From Mycobacterium sp. URHB0044 (GTDB lineage Bacteria > Actinomycetota > Actinomycetes > Mycobacteriales > Mycobacteriaceae), in assembly GCF_000620625.1 (NCBI RefSeq), contig NZ_JIAW01000010.1, forward strand, positions 186,001-250,000: a stretch of 64,000 nt of DNA. Direction: 5' to 3'. Positions 41,817 through 51,842 of this stretch are shown here, one piece after another. A program made the translations under genes and the position numbers. How positions within the stretch are numbered: the stretch's first letter is position 1; the number at the start of each line of letters is the position of its first letter. The notes below the pieces were generated by a model. The model made no database searches. It saw only the letters and a program-made list of their open reading frames with translations, and was not told the DNA's origin.

Positions 41817-42176
41817 ATGACGACCGCCGAGGAGATCGTGCGCGCTGAAATTGCCGCATGGGGGAGAAACGACGTCGAAGAAGTGATGAGTCACTTCGCC
41901 GAAGACGCCACCTTCGACATCGGACCAGACTGGCCGAAGCTGGCTGGGCGCGATGCGATCCGCGAGATGATGAAGGTGTTCTTCGCGGGCGGGACGTGCG
42001 TCGACCTCGAGGTCAGGTATCTCGCCGTCGACGGGAACGTGGTGTTGATGGAGCGCACGGACCATTGGACCGTGGACGGAAAGCAGATGAGCTGGCCGGT
42101 CATGGGGTCATACACCGTGACCGATGGAAAGATCACGGCTTGGCGCGAGTACTTCTACAAGCCCGCGGAAGGCTGA
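41817..42176 (+). CDS. SnoaL-like / limonene-1,2-epoxide-hydrolase-family protein
   Basis: 119 residues with the cone-shaped NTF2-like fold. Candidate catalytic residues of limonene epoxide hydrolases are visible as Arg and Asp in MERTDHWTVDG; the second acidic region reads ITAWREYFYKP, with Glu where the known enzyme has Asp. It should add water to an epoxide, or could be a related isomerase. It starts 58 bp after the second P450 (ATG 41817, weak site) and ends the plus-strand operon. Confidence 0.8.
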   Translation: MTTAEEIVRAEIAAWGRNDVEEVMSHFAEDATFDIGPDWPKLAGRDAIREMMKVFFAGGTCVDLEVRYLAVDGNVVLMERTDHWTVDGKQMSWPVMGSYTVTDGKITAWREYFYKPAEG

Positions 42177-42190
42177 GCTTCTGCCGATCG

Positions 42191-42427
42191 TCAGAACCAG
42201 CCCACGACGAGCAGCACTCCCATCACCACGAACAAGAGGACGAAGAGGGCGATCGCCACGAGGCTGGCGATCGCCGTTGGCGTGAGTCTGCGGGTAGGGG
42301 TCGGGTCCGGCGCCGATAGGCCAGAGGTCTGTGCCGACTCCGGGGGAGTCGCCCCGGGCGCGACGCCTCCGCCAGGCTCGAGGCTTGGGGTGTCTTCGGG
42401 ATCGGGATCCGGCGGTAGTGCGGTCAT
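42191..42427 (-). CDS. DUF6480-family small membrane protein
   Basis: 78 residues. An N-terminal PPDPDPEDTPSLEPGGGV segment, the hallmark of DUF6480, then a Thr/Pro-rich linker and one C-terminal membrane helix (about 52-77) ending VGVLLVVGWF-like. It is anchored by the tail with a short disordered domain; topology and role are unknown. Start ATG 42427 (MTALPPDPD) matches the family; an upstream ATG would add 11 residues. It is convergent with the end of the catabolic operon. Confidence 0.7.
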   Translation of the reverse strand: MTALPPDPDPEDTPSLEPGGGVAPGATPPESAQTSGLSAPDPTPTRRLTPTAIASLVAIALFVLLFVVMGVLLVVGWF

Positions 42428-42466
42428 CTGTGAGCGCATACCCCGTTGCGGCGGTGTCACACGCCG

Positions 42467-45400
42467 CTAGCTGGATTCCGCAACCGCGTAGGCCACCGCC
42501 TCCTCGAAACTCATCGCACAGCCCTCCTGACGGGCGGCCTCGAGTGCCTCCGCGTCGAGCGCTTCCCTCGTGCGCCGCTCACATTGGTCGTGGAAGACCT
42601 GAAGGTGCGGCAACACCACCGTGGACGCACCCACGATGCGGCCCAGCCCCTGCGCGGCGGCCATCAAGACGGCGGCGCGCCCGGTGTCGTCCTTCTCCGC
42701 GGCGATCCACGCCAGGCCCTCCAGGCTTGCGGCGGCCTGACGCGGATCGTCCACCACCTCGTTCAGGCGGAGCGCGTCCCTCAGCAGTTCTGCGGCGCGG
42801 TCGGGTTTGCGGTGCCTCCACCAACCAATTCCCAATGACCACAACGCATATCCGCGGTAGACCGACTCGTCGTGGGACTCGGCGACGGCAAGCGCCTTCT
42901 CCTGCCAGAGGAGTGCGCGGCCGATCTCGCCGGAGAATTCGAGGCACCAGCCCAGCAAGATCATCGCCGAAACTCGCAGGCTCGGTTCGTCGATGCAGGA
43001 CAGTGCAGCCTCGAATCGGTCGCATGCGAGGTCGCTGTCGCCGCTGACCAACGCTACGAACCCCTCGGCGATGGCGACCTTTCCGCGCGCTTCGACGTCG
43101 GACATCTGCGCGACGAGGGTCTGCGCCTGCTCGAGCCACGCTACCGCGGCCGGCAGGTCACCCTGGAGTGCGGCAATCGCGACGGCCCCGTACAGCGCGT
43201 TGATCCGGTCTGCGGTCGGCTCGGCCGGTGTGGCGGCCAGCGTGCGGTCCAGCCAGTGCCGAATCTCCGTGAAGCGCCCGCGGGCCACTCCGAAGGGGTG
43301 GATGGTGCCGACGATCTGAAGAGCGGTCTCCGGCGCGTCGGTGAGGCTGAACTCCAGTGCCTCCCTGATGTTGAGCGCCTCGCGGTCGAGGCGCTGCATC
43401 CACTGCACCTGCCGCGGACCGAACCAGTCGGCCGCAGCATCGCGTACGAATCGCCGGAACCAATCGGCGTGTCGCCGATGCAGCTCCAGGAGGCCACCGT
43501 CACCCTCGATTCGGCCGCATCCGTAGTCCCGCAGGGTTTCGAGCATCCGGAACCGGGTCGCGCCGCCCGCGTCGATTCGGGAAAGGATGGACTTGTCCAC
43601 CAGCGCCGACACCAGGTCCAGCAATTCGCCAGGGGCTAGGTCGCCCGTGCAAATGCCTTCTGCCGCTTCGAGATCGAAGCTCCCGGCGAACACGGACAGT
43701 TCGGCCCACAGCCGCTGCTCCGCGGGCGTGCACAAGTCGTAGCTCCAACCGACGCTCCAGCTGAGCGTCTGCTGCCGCGTCGGTGCACCGCGGCTGCCTT
43801 GCGTCAGCAGGGCATAGCGGTCGTCGAGCCGATCGAGAAGTTGCGTGGTCGAGATGGCTCGCAGCCGGGCGGCTGCCAACTCGATCGCCAACGGCAACCC
43901 GTCCAGCCTGGAGCAGATCCGCGCCACCGTCGGTGTGTTGTCGTCGCCGAGCCGGAAGTCGGGCACGGCCGCCGCGGCTCGGTCGGCGAAGAGCGTCACC
44001 GCATCGAAGTCGGGCAGCGTGCCAGGCGTCGGCTCGCCAGGCCAGGACGGGAACGCCAGCGGTGCCAGTCGCAGCACCGCCTCCCCGCCGATGCCGAGCG
44101 CCTCGCGACTGGTGGCCAGGATCCGCAGTTCCGGGCAGGCGCGAAGCAGTGTCTCGGTCAGCTTGGCCGTCGACTCCACCACCTGCTCGCAATTGTCCAG
44201 GATCAGCAGTAACTTCCGCGAGCACAGGAAGTCGACGAGTACGTCGCGCAACGATCGCGTCGACTCATCGCGTATGCCAAGGCTTTCCGCCATGACGTCC
44301 ACCAGGAGCGACCCGTCGTGCAGCTCACCAAGCTCGACCAGCCATACACCGTCGGGGAAGTCCCGCCGTACTTCGGCCGCGGCGCGCAGCGCCAGTCGGG
44401 TCTTGCCAACACCGCCGATTCCGGTCAACGTCACCAGACGCGACGTCGACAGCAGGCCCTTCACCTCGGCCAGCTCGCCGCGGCGACCGACGAAGGTGGT
44501 CAGCTCCAGCGGAAGGTTGCCGACGTGGCGGCGGGCGCCGGCAGCCACCACCCGTGGTTCTTCTCGACCTGCCGCGGGATCTGGTGGCAATGCGAGTTCG
44601 TCGACGGTATAGCCGTGCCGCAATTGGATGCGTTGAATCTCCTCACCCAGCGCGGCAGCGGACGGCCGATCAGCGGGGTGGGGTGACATCGCCCTCTCGA
44701 CGACGGTCGAGATGTCGTCGGGGATGCCGGTGTCGCGCAGGTCGGGCGCCGACTCACTGGCGATCCGCAGGAACTGCGTCACCAGCTGCTCGCCGCTGCG
44801 ACGTTCGAACGCGGCGTGACCGGTGAGGGCGGCGAACAGGGTGGCGCCCAATCCGTAGACGTCGGACGATTCACTCGGCGGATCACCGCTGAGGGATTCC
44901 GGCGCGGCGAATGCCGGGGACCCGGTGAACGTGCCGGTCGCCGTCGCGAATCCGCCTGGCATGTGGGCGATTCCGAAGTCGCTCAGCGCGGGCTCGCCGT
45001 AGTCGGTGAGCAAGATGTTGGCGGGCTTGACATCTCGGTGCAGGATGCCGACGCGGTGGGCGGTCGCCAACGCGCCCGCCATCTTCACCCCGAGGCGGAC
45101 GACCTCGTCCAAAGGCAGCGGACCGATCTGGCGGATCCGGTCCTCGAGGGAACCCTTCCGGTGGTATTGCATGACCAGGTACGGATAGCCGCTCTCCGTT
45201 TCGCCGACCTGAAGTACGCCCACGATGTTCGGGTGCCCGGTGAGCCGACCCATGGCGCGCTGCTCGCGAAGAAACCGCTCGCGCTTCTCGCCGAGTCGCG
45301 CCGTCAGTACCTTCACCGCCACGAGGCGATCCAGCGCGAGCTGCGTGCACCGGTAGACGATGCCGAAGCCGCCACGGCCAACCTCTTCGGCATAGGAGAA

Positions 45401-45475
45401 CCCGGCGGCACTCAGCTCGGAGACGACGGCGGGGCCGACGTCGCGCTGGGTCGTGAGCGGCTCGTCATCCATCAT
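42467..45475 (-). CDS. Ser/Thr protein kinase fused to STAND ATPase and TPR-like region (PknK-like, no LuxR HTH)
   Basis: 1002 residues. Kinase domain about 28-290: glycine loop GRGGFGIVY, Lys55 in VAVKVL, HRDVKPAN with Asp148 and DFG at 166-168, then APESL. A NB-ARC/AfsR-like ATPase follows: GIGGVGKT at 352-359, Walker B LLLILDNCE and the GLPLAIELAAARL block. Helical TPR-like repeats fill the rest to the C-terminus. The M. tuberculosis relative PknK (about 1110 residues) joins kinase and ATPase in the same way. A LuxR HTH, common in relatives of this architecture, is not visible here. No membrane helix, so it should be a cytosolic signalling hub. Confidence 0.87.
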   Translation of the reverse strand: MMDDEPLTTQRDVGPAVVSELSAAGFSYAEEVGRGGFGIVYRCTQLALDRLVAVKVLTARLGEKRERFLREQRAMGRLTGHPNIVGVLQVGETESGYPYLVMQYHRKGSLEDRIRQIGPLPLDEVVRLGVKMAGALATAHRVGILHRDVKPANILLTDYGEPALSDFGIAHMPGGFATATGTFTGSPAFAAPESLSGDPPSESSDVYGLGATLFAALTGHAAFERRSGEQLVTQFLRIASESAPDLRDTGIPDDISTVVERAMSPHPADRPSAAALGEEIQRIQLRHGYTVDELALPPDPAAGREEPRVVAAGARRHVGNLPLELTTFVGRRGELAEVKGLLSTSRLVTLTGIGGVGKTRLALRAAAEVRRDFPDGVWLVELGELHDGSLLVDVMAESLGIRDESTRSLRDVLVDFLCSRKLLLILDNCEQVVESTAKLTETLLRACPELRILATSREALGIGGEAVLRLAPLAFPSWPGEPTPGTLPDFDAVTLFADRAAAAVPDFRLGDDNTPTVARICSRLDGLPLAIELAAARLRAISTTQLLDRLDDRYALLTQGSRGAPTRQQTLSWSVGWSYDLCTPAEQRLWAELSVFAGSFDLEAAEGICTGDLAPGELLDLVSALVDKSILSRIDAGGATRFRMLETLRDYGCGRIEGDGGLLELHRRHADWFRRFVRDAAADWFGPRQVQWMQRLDREALNIREALEFSLTDAPETALQIVGTIHPFGVARGRFTEIRHWLDRTLAATPAEPTADRINALYGAVAIAALQGDLPAAVAWLEQAQTLVAQMSDVEARGKVAIAEGFVALVSGDSDLACDRFEAALSCIDEPSLRVSAMILLGWCLEFSGEIGRALLWQEKALAVAESHDESVYRGYALWSLGIGWWRHRKPDRAAELLRDALRLNEVVDDPRQAAASLEGLAWIAAEKDDTGRAAVLMAAAQGLGRIVGASTVVLPHLQVFHDQCERRTREALDAEALEAARQEGCAMSFEEAVAYAVAESS

Positions 45476-45581
45476 CGGCTCCCTGCGATGTTTCGAGCAT
45501 AGTCCCGTGGCAAACCCCCGAGACGGCTTTCAACAGCGCCGTTACGCCTACCTGGATGGGCCGTACAGGGCCCGCGTCGCC

Positions 45582-47879
45582 CTAGTCTTCCTTGCGAATC
45601 AGGCGCTGCAGCGCGGTGCGATCGGGTGCGAGCAGTTCGGTGATGCGCGGGTGGTTGACGTCGGCGACGATGATCTCGCCCACCTCCGGGTAGACGTCGG
45701 CGAAGATGCCGTGCGACTTCATCTTCTCCGTCTGATAGACGTTGTCCTCGGTCGGCGTCACGTAGTACACCGCGTCGGCGTCGAAGCGGTTGATCAGCCA
45801 CAGGTGGATCAGGGTCATCAGGCGCTTCTTGCGCAGCTGGTCGGAGAAGGTGTTCTGGTCGCGCACCGTCAGGATGCTGCGGCCGTTGCGGTCCTTGATG
45901 GGGTCGACCAGCACGTTGGCCAGCTTTTCCTCGCCGCCGTCCCGTTCGCCGTAGATGCCGAGCTCGAGTACCTCGCCGCCCGCGCGAAGCGGCCGGAACT
46001 GGACCCGGAGCTTCTCACCGATCTCGTAGTACTCACCCCAGATCGCGAGCCATTCCTCGAGCAACTTCTTCGGCACCTCGGTCTGGACGAGGTGCTGGTG
46101 CTGGGTGGAGCCCTTGCCCATGGCCTTGGTGGTCGCCGTGCGGCCCGAGGCGGCGGCCAGGGCTGCGTCGCTGCGTGGGCCGCCGACGAGGGTCTGCGGC
46201 GTGCGGTAGGGCGATTCGACAAGACGCATCTTGCGTTGCAGGCGGGCCAGGGCCAGCATGCCGTCCTGCCGCAGCGCGGTGGCGAACTCCTCGGCCGCGA
46301 CGCCGTCGATCTGGTGTCCGCCGTAGGTCATGAAGTTGAAGACGAATCCCATCGTGGCGAGTTCCTCGGGGAAGCGCCGCATCTCGTCGTCGCTCATGCC
46401 GGTGGTGTCCCAGCTGAACGAGGGGGAGAGGTTGTAGGCCAGCATCTTGTCGGGGAACACGGCGTGGATGGCGTCGGCGAACTGCCGCGCATCCTCGAGA
46501 TCCGCGGTCTTCGTCTCCATCCAGAGGATGTCGGCAAACGGCGCCGCCGCAAGGGATTTGGCGATCGCATAGGGGATGCCGCCGCGCACCTGGTAGTAGC
46601 CTTCGGGCGTCTTCACCCGTTCGCAGTCCCATGGGGCGTCGGCCCCCAGCTCCCTGGCCTTCTCCCGCGCGGCGTAGAGCGACGCCCGCTCGGCGAACTT
46701 CCTCCACTCCGCGGCCGTCATGTCACCCGGCTCGCCTTCGCTCTCGCGGAATGCGAGCAGATCGGCGACGGCCTCGCCGTAAGTTTGCAGGCCTGCGTCG
46801 GATTCCCATGCTTCGACGAACCGTGACTCGACCTCGTCGTACAGACTGTCGACCGATTGGGCCGCACTGTCGCGCCAGGTGGCGGCCGCCTTGGCGATGA
46901 GGTCGGTGATGCCGTGGCGCTCCAGCCATGCCGCCGCGGTGGCGTACTCGCCGTCGGGAAGTGAGTAGAGGAGGTGGCCGTTCAGCTCCGTGACGCCGAG
47001 CTCGTAGAACCGCCGCATCATCGCCAGGAAACAGGCCTTGTACGGGGGAATCTTCAGGTTCGTCGCGCCGAGCAGGAATGGCTGATCGCGCTCGTCGGCG
47101 CGGCTGTCGATCAGGTTCGCCGCCTCGGCGTCCGTGCGGGCGACGACGATGCCGGGCACCCGCATCACGTCGAGCTGGAGGCGGGCCGCATTGAGGCGTT
47201 TGATCTGTTCGTCCGACGGCACCAGCACCTTGCCGCCCTGGTGGCCGCACTTCTTCGTACCGGGGCGCTGATCCTCGATGTGGTAACCCGGCACACCGGC
47301 CTCGACGAAGCGGCGAATCAGGTTGCGCACGTGAGGATCTCCGCCGTGGCCGGTATCGGCGTCGGCGATGATGAACGGCCGGAAGTCGGTCGCCGGCGTC
47401 GTCGCGCGCTGCTCCTCGGTCATGCGCAGGCGCAGGAACTGCTGATTGCGGTCGGCGGTGAGAAGCGCGCGCACCAATCCCGCGGCCTCGTCCGGCACCT
47501 GGCTCAGCGGGTAGCTGGCGAGATCGGGCCCGGGATCCTCGCTGGTGGAACCCTTGGCCGACGTTGCCCAGCCTCCGAGGTAGATCCCCTCGATGCCCAT
47601 CCGCTTCATGGTCACTGCCTGGCCCGGCGAGTAGGGGCCGAACGTGGTGATGCTCTTCTTCTGCGAGTAGAGCTCGCGCAGGCGATCGTAGAAGGCCGCG
47701 GCGGCTTCTCGGGCCACGGTGTAATCGGTCGGAATCGTGCCGCGCTGCTCCGCGACTTGGCGGGCGGTGTAGAGGCGGACGATCCCGTCGAAGCGCGGAC
47801 TCTCGAAATAGCGGCGCGTGGCGGCAACGTCCCGATCGAATGGTGTGCTCGCCGCTATGTCCGCTTCGCTGATGGCCAT
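45582..47879 (-). CDS. aceA: Isocitrate lyase, long ICL2 type
   Basis: 765 residues, the length of mycobacterial ICL2 (short ICL1 enzymes are about 430). The catalytic loop KKCGH is at 209-213 with Cys211 as the general acid/base, preceded by [11 protein letters not shown]; metal site [10 protein letters not shown] at about 172-181. The C-terminal third is the ICL2-specific regulatory domain, which in M. tuberculosis binds acetyl-CoA and activates the enzyme. It splits isocitrate to glyoxylate and succinate and also serves the methylcitrate cycle during growth on fatty acids. It is intact here, unlike the split aceAa/aceAb of some M. tuberculosis strains. Confidence 0.93.
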   Translation of the reverse strand: MAISEADIAASTPFDRDVAATRRYFESPRFDGIVRLYTARQVAEQRGTIPTDYTVAREAAAAFYDRLRELYSQKKSITTFGPYSPGQAVTMKRMGIEGIYLGGWATSAKGSTSEDPGPDLASYPLSQVPDEAAGLVRALLTADRNQQFLRLRMTEEQRATTPATDFRPFIIADADTGHGGDPHVRNLIRRFVEAGVPGYHIEDQRPGTKKCGHQGGKVLVPSDEQIKRLNAARLQLDVMRVPGIVVARTDAEAANLIDSRADERDQPFLLGATNLKIPPYKACFLAMMRRFYELGVTELNGHLLYSLPDGEYATAAAWLERHGITDLIAKAAATWRDSAAQSVDSLYDEVESRFVEAWESDAGLQTYGEAVADLLAFRESEGEPGDMTAAEWRKFAERASLYAAREKARELGADAPWDCERVKTPEGYYQVRGGIPYAIAKSLAAAPFADILWMETKTADLEDARQFADAIHAVFPDKMLAYNLSPSFSWDTTGMSDDEMRRFPEELATMGFVFNFMTYGGHQIDGVAAEEFATALRQDGMLALARLQRKMRLVESPYRTPQTLVGGPRSDAALAAASGRTATTKAMGKGSTQHQHLVQTEVPKKLLEEWLAIWGEYYEIGEKLRVQFRPLRAGGEVLELGIYGERDGGEEKLANVLVDPIKDRNGRSILTVRDQNTFSDQLRKKRLMTLIHLWLINRFDADAVYYVTPTEDNVYQTEKMKSHGIFADVYPEVGEIIVADVNHPRITELLAPDRTALQRLIRKED

Positions 47880-47969
47880 CGTTCTACGCTCCTCGTCGAG
47901 CCGGGTTCCCCTGATGGTGCGAGTGTATGGCTGCCGTGGTTCGGCTGGCTTCGAATCAGCATCTCGTAG

Positions 47970-48941
47970 CTACCGCAGCTTGACGACGACCTTGCCCTTG
48001 GCCGTGCGGTCCTCGAGCGAGGCGATGGCGTCGCCGGCACGCTCCAGCGGATAGACGACGGGCTCGGGTGCGGTCACCAATCCCGACGCCAACAGCGGCG
48101 CCAGTTCAGCCCACTGCTCGGCAAGGTAGCCGGGATGCGTCGCGGCCCAGGCGCCCCACCCAACGCCGACCGCGTCGACGTTGTTGAGCAGCAGCCGGTT
48201 GACCTTGACCGTGGGGATGTCGCCGCCGGTGAAGCCGATGACCAGAAGCCGGCCGCCGGGGGCGAGGGAACGCAGCGAGTCGGTGAACCGGTCACCGCCG
48301 ACGGGGTCGACGACGACGTTCACGCCGCGCCCGCCCGTCAGTTCCTTGACGGTGTCCTTGAACCCTTCGGCGAACACCACGTCGGTGGCGCCGGCCGCCC
48401 GCGCCACCGCGACCTTGTCCTCGGTGCTGACGACCGCAATGGTCCGCGAGGCGCCCCACGCCGACGCGAGGCGCAACGTCGAGGTGCCGATGCCGCCTGC
48501 CGCGCCGTGCACCAGCACCGTCTCGCCCGGCGCGAGCCTGCCGCGGGTGCGCAACGCGCAGTGCACGGTCAGATCGTTGAACAGCAGCCCGGCACCCGCC
48601 TCGAAGGACACCGAGTCGGGCAGCTTGAACACTCGATCCGACGGCACCGCAACGACTTCGGCCATCGCTCCGGTGAGCATCGTCAGCGCCGCAACCCGAT
48701 CACCCGCGGCCACGTGGGCGTCGGCGGGAGCGCTGCGCACCACTCCGGCGATCTCGGCGCCCGGCACGTATGGCAGCTCGGGTCGGTGTTGGTACAGCCC
48801 GCGGGTCTGCAGTGCGTCGGGAAACGCCACCCCGGCCGCGTGGACGTCGATCAGCACCGCGTCGGTGTCGGTCGGCTCGTCGACATCGACCAACTCGGCC
48901 GCCGAAGGGCCGTCGAGTCGGGCTATCTGTATGGCGCGCAT
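47970..48941 (-). CDS. Zinc-free quinone oxidoreductase-like MDR dehydrogenase
   Basis: 323 residues of the medium-chain dehydrogenase/reductase family without catalytic or structural zinc sites. NADPH site VHGAAGGIGTSTLRLASAWGA, then VVDPVGGDRFTDSLRSLAPGGRLLVIGFTGG, typical of QOR-like NADPH:quinone oxidoreductases. The N-terminal MRAIQIARLDGPSAAELVDVDEP sets the start at ATG 48941, with a GAAGG site eight bases upstream. Mycobacterial relatives reduce quinones or enoyl thioesters. It is separated from icl2 by 90 bp and is probably independent. Confidence 0.85.
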   Translation of the reverse strand: MRAIQIARLDGPSAAELVDVDEPTDTDAVLIDVHAAGVAFPDALQTRGLYQHRPELPYVPGAEIAGVVRSAPADAHVAAGDRVAALTMLTGAMAEVVAVPSDRVFKLPDSVSFEAGAGLLFNDLTVHCALRTRGRLAPGETVLVHGAAGGIGTSTLRLASAWGASRTIAVVSTEDKVAVARAAGATDVVFAEGFKDTVKELTGGRGVNVVVDPVGGDRFTDSLRSLAPGGRLLVIGFTGGDIPTVKVNRLLLNNVDAVGVGWGAWAATHPGYLAEQWAELAPLLASGLVTAPEPVVYPLERAGDAIASLEDRTAKGKVVVKLR

Positions 48942-49135
48942 GGTCACCCTTCGTCTCTGTACCGGGCAGGCCGGACCATTTAACATCGCCCTCGTCGGAG
49001 CGTGGAATTCGACCCACCGAGGACAATCTTCAATTGCGCCTGCCCGAGCAAACTGTGAATACCGTAAATAACTGCGCGTAACGATCAGGTCACTGCTAAT
49101 TTGTCAGCCTCGAAATAAAAGGAAAGAGGCGTGCC

Positions 49136-49465
49136 ATGCGCTCAATGAATTCACGTACCGCGTCGCTGTTGGCGGCGGTCGGTGCAGGCCTGACGGCAGC
49201 TGCCCTGATCGGTGCGCCACTGGCACTCGCCGAAGAGCCCATTGCCTGTGCACCCGACCAAATCGTGCTCGACGGCAATTGCGTCCCGGCTCCAGTAGAG
49301 CCCGCCATCGCGAACCCGAATATGGACTTCGCCCCGAATGCGGGCGGCGATCCATTCTCCGGAGTCGAGCCGGGATCGGGCGTCGATCTTGGTCACGGCG
49401 GCGTCGACGTGGCGACCGGCGGCGTCGACATCGGCGGCGGCGGCGTCGATCTGGCGACGCCCTAG
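49136..49465 (+). CDS. Small secreted protein with GVD repeats
   Basis: 109 residues from ATG 49136 (ATG 49145 also in frame), with AAAGGAAAGAGG upstream. A Sec signal peptide ends after ALA (residue about 32). A short cysteine-bearing region (IACAPDQIVLDGNCVPAP) could form one disulfide, and the C-terminus repeats GVDLGHG, GVDVATG, GVDIGGG and GVDLATP. I do not recognise a family, but small secreted proteins with the CAPDQ/NC pattern occur in mycobacteria. The 194-bp divergent gap upstream is AT-rich for this genome and should hold promoters for both directions. Confidence 0.7.
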   Translation: MRSMNSRTASLLAAVGAGLTAAALIGAPLALAEEPIACAPDQIVLDGNCVPAPVEPAIANPNMDFAPNAGGDPFSGVEPGSGVDLGHGGVDVATGGVDIGGGGVDLATP

Positions 49466-49480
49466 CTGCTCGCAGCGCCA

Positions 49481-50428
49481 GTGAGTCGGCTACGGCGCTA
49501 TGCGCCGGCGGACGCGCTGCCTCGCGGCCGCGTCGTCGACGTCCGTTCCGCGGACGGCACCACGTTGCACACCGAGGTCTTCGGTCCCGAAGACGGCTAC
49601 CCGATCGTGCTGGCGCACGGCATCACCTGCGCCATCCGGGTGTGGGCGAACCAGATCGCCGACCTGGCCGCCGACCACAGGGTCATCGCCTACGACCACC
49701 GCGGCCACGGGCGCAGCGGCGTCCCGCGGGCGCGCGGCAATTACGGGCTCGACTTCCTGGCCGCCGACCTCGACGCCGTGCTCGATGCCACCCTTGCCGG
49801 CAGCGAGCGCGCCGTGATCGCGGGGCATTCGATGGGCGGCATCGCGATCACGTCGTGGGCGCACCGGTACCCGCGGCGAGTGACGCAGTGTGCGGACGCC
49901 GTCGCACTGATCAACACCACGACCGGCGACCTGCTGCGCGACGTCAAGGTGCTGCCCGTACCGGGCCCGCTGTCGGCCAGCCGGGTTCGGGCAGGCGGCT
50001 TGCTGCTCAAGCAGTTCGGTGCCGCGCCACTGATACCCGGATCCCTGCAGCAGAGCCGGCGGTTCATCGCCGCACTGGCGGTGGGACGCGACGCCGACCC
50101 GGCAATCGTGGACTTCGTCTTCGAACTGTTCGCCGCGACGCCGCCCGCCGGCCGTGGCGGCTGGGCCCGCGCGCTGGTCGACTCGCTCGGGCCACGGCAC
50201 ATCGGGCTGACCAACCTCGTCGTGCCGACGCTCGTCATCGGCAGTCGCAAGGACCGCCTGCTGCCCATCGGCGCGTCACGCCGAATCGCCGCGGACGCAC
50301 CGAATCTCGCAGCGTTCGTCGAACTGTCCGGCGGGCACTGCGCCATCCTGGAACGCCCGGACGAGGTCAATCAGCAGCTGCGTGCGCTCGTCGCATCGGC
50401 GCGCCAGGAGCGGCGCATCAGTTCCTAA
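49481..50428 (+). CDS. hpx: Alpha/beta hydrolase, haloperoxidase-like (Hpx)
   Basis: 315 residues. Alpha/beta-hydrolase fold: oxyanion HG in [22 protein letters not shown], nucleophile Ser117 in GHSMGG, an acid residue in GSRKDRLLP and the final His in [10 protein letters not shown]. The family has been called non-haem haloperoxidase; natural activity is more likely ester or lactone hydrolysis. It matches Rv3171c, and as in M. tuberculosis it converges on aofH, here overlapping the aofH end by 11 bp. GTG 49481 lies 15 bp after the secreted-protein gene. Confidence 0.85.
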   Translation: MSRLRRYAPADALPRGRVVDVRSADGTTLHTEVFGPEDGYPIVLAHGITCAIRVWANQIADLAADHRVIAYDHRGHGRSGVPRARGNYGLDFLAADLDAVLDATLAGSERAVIAGHSMGGIAITSWAHRYPRRVTQCADAVALINTTTGDLLRDVKVLPVPGPLSASRVRAGGLLLKQFGAAPLIPGSLQQSRRFIAALAVGRDADPAIVDFVFELFAATPPAGRGGWARALVDSLGPRHIGLTNLVVPTLVIGSRKDRLLPIGASRRIAADAPNLAAFVELSGGHCAILERPDEVNQQLRALVASARQERRISS

Positions 50429-51761
50429 CCGCCAGGTGCGCGTCCACCTCGGCGGCTGCGCGCTGGCCCGACCGCACGGCCCCGTCGAGAAAGCCCGTCC
50501 ACCGGTCGGCCGTCTCGGTGCCGGCCCAGAACACGCCGTCGACCGGTTCCCGCAGCCACCGCCCGTAGGCCGTCCACGAGCCGGGCGGCACCGCGGCCGT
50601 CGGGCCACCTGGTGCGAAAGTCTCTGTACCCCAACAGTGATCGACGTAGTCGATGGGTTCCAGGGCGTTGTCGCCGTACAGCGCGGCGAAGCAGCTCAAC
50701 GCCCGTTCCCGCCGCTCGTCGAGGGGGAGTGCGTCGAACGTCCGTGAATCCGTGAACCCCAGCAGGATCCCCGGCCCGTCGTCGCCGGGGCTGACGTCGA
50801 ACGTGATGAACACCGGACCGTCGTCGGACAGCGACTCGCCCGAGCAACCCCCGGTACGCCAGAACGGCGTGTCGTAGGCGGCGTAGGCCTTGCTGAGGCT
50901 GCCCTGCGGCCAGTGCGCCGCCAAGTCCGAATAGCCCTCCGGCAGTGCGGGTTCGAAGGTGATCGCGGCGCGGTGCGCGGGCGGGATCGCCACCACCACG
51001 GCCCTCGCCGTCGTCGCTCCTGCCGTCGAGTGCACCACGATGTCACCGCCGGCGGTGCGCTTGATGCGTTCCACCACCGCCCCGATCCTCACCCGGTCGC
51101 CGAGTTCGTCGGCCATCCGCAGCGCGATCTGCTGGGTGCCTTCCGGGAAGCGGTCCTGTTGGGCGCCGCCCTGGACGTCGAGCATGGGCCCGATGCCGCC
51201 TGCCGCCTTGACGTAGCGCACTGCGTGCAGCAGCGATACCTCGTCGGGTTCGCAGCCCCACGTCACCCGGGACATGATCGCCATCAGGTCGCGCGTTGAC
51301 GCGCCGGCGTGCACGGAACGCAGCCACGAGTCCAGCGATCGGCGGTCCATTCGGTGCGCCGACGGCTCCGCCCACGTATCCGTCAGCGGGATCAGGCGCG
51401 TCAGCCGTTCGAAGCGCCACTGGATGCGCGACACGTCGACCAATTCGATGATGGACAGTCTCGGAACGGTGCTGCGGTACGAGCGGACGCGTCCGCGCCA
51501 GCGGATCAGGTTGTGGCCCTTGGAGTAGGTAGGCACGGTGTCGCAGCCCAGTTCCGCGGCGAGTTTGAGCACCTCGTCCTGGGTGGGCCCGACGAAGGTG
51601 CCGCCGAGATCAACGGGCGCACCTGCGATCGTCGTCGTGAACGAGCGACCACCCACCCGGTCGCGCCCCTCGAGCACCACCACGTCGTGACCCAGCTGGG
51701 TCAGCCGCCTCGCCGTCGACAATCCTGCGAAACCCGCACCCACCACCACGACGTCGGCCAC
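50418..51761 (-). CDS. aofH: Flavin-containing monoamine oxidase AofH
   Basis: 447 residues from GTG 51761. FAD-binding [13 protein letters not shown] at 8-20, GRDRVGGRS, the flavin amine-oxidase middle [22 protein letters not shown], and the C-terminal FAD motif [25 protein letters not shown]. Strong similarity to Rv3170 along the chain. It oxidises amines to imines/aldehydes with H2O2 production. A longer start at TTG 51821 is possible, but its extra 20 residues look non-native, and a GGAGGG lies only one base before GTG 51761, so the start is uncertain by a few codons. Confidence 0.88.
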   Translation of the reverse strand: MADVVVVGAGFAGLSTARRLTQLGHDVVVLEGRDRVGGRSFTTTIAGAPVDLGGTFVGPTQDEVLKLAAELGCDTVPTYSKGHNLIRWRGRVRSYRSTVPRLSIIELVDVSRIQWRFERLTRLIPLTDTWAEPSAHRMDRRSLDSWLRSVHAGASTRDLMAIMSRVTWGCEPDEVSLLHAVRYVKAAGGIGPMLDVQGGAQQDRFPEGTQQIALRMADELGDRVRIGAVVERIKRTAGGDIVVHSTAGATTARAVVVAIPPAHRAAITFEPALPEGYSDLAAHWPQGSLSKAYAAYDTPFWRTGGCSGESLSDDGPVFITFDVSPGDDGPGILLGFTDSRTFDALPLDERRERALSCFAALYGDNALEPIDYVDHCWGTETFAPGGPTAAVPPGSWTAYGRWLREPVDGVFWAGTETADRWTGFLDGAVRSGQRAAAEVDAHLAVRN

Positions 51762-51842
51762 CCCTCCATTCTTGCGACTTCGGCGCGCTCCCGTTCGGCT
51801 ACTCGCGGTTTTCGCGCCCAAGTCGCACTAGGGTCACTCCGC

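Noticed and set aside
29754-42176. Steroid-degradation (KstR-type) cluster
   Set aside because: No ketosteroid dehydrogenase, KshA/B, Hsa or Mce genes are present, and the regulator is not recognisably KstR.
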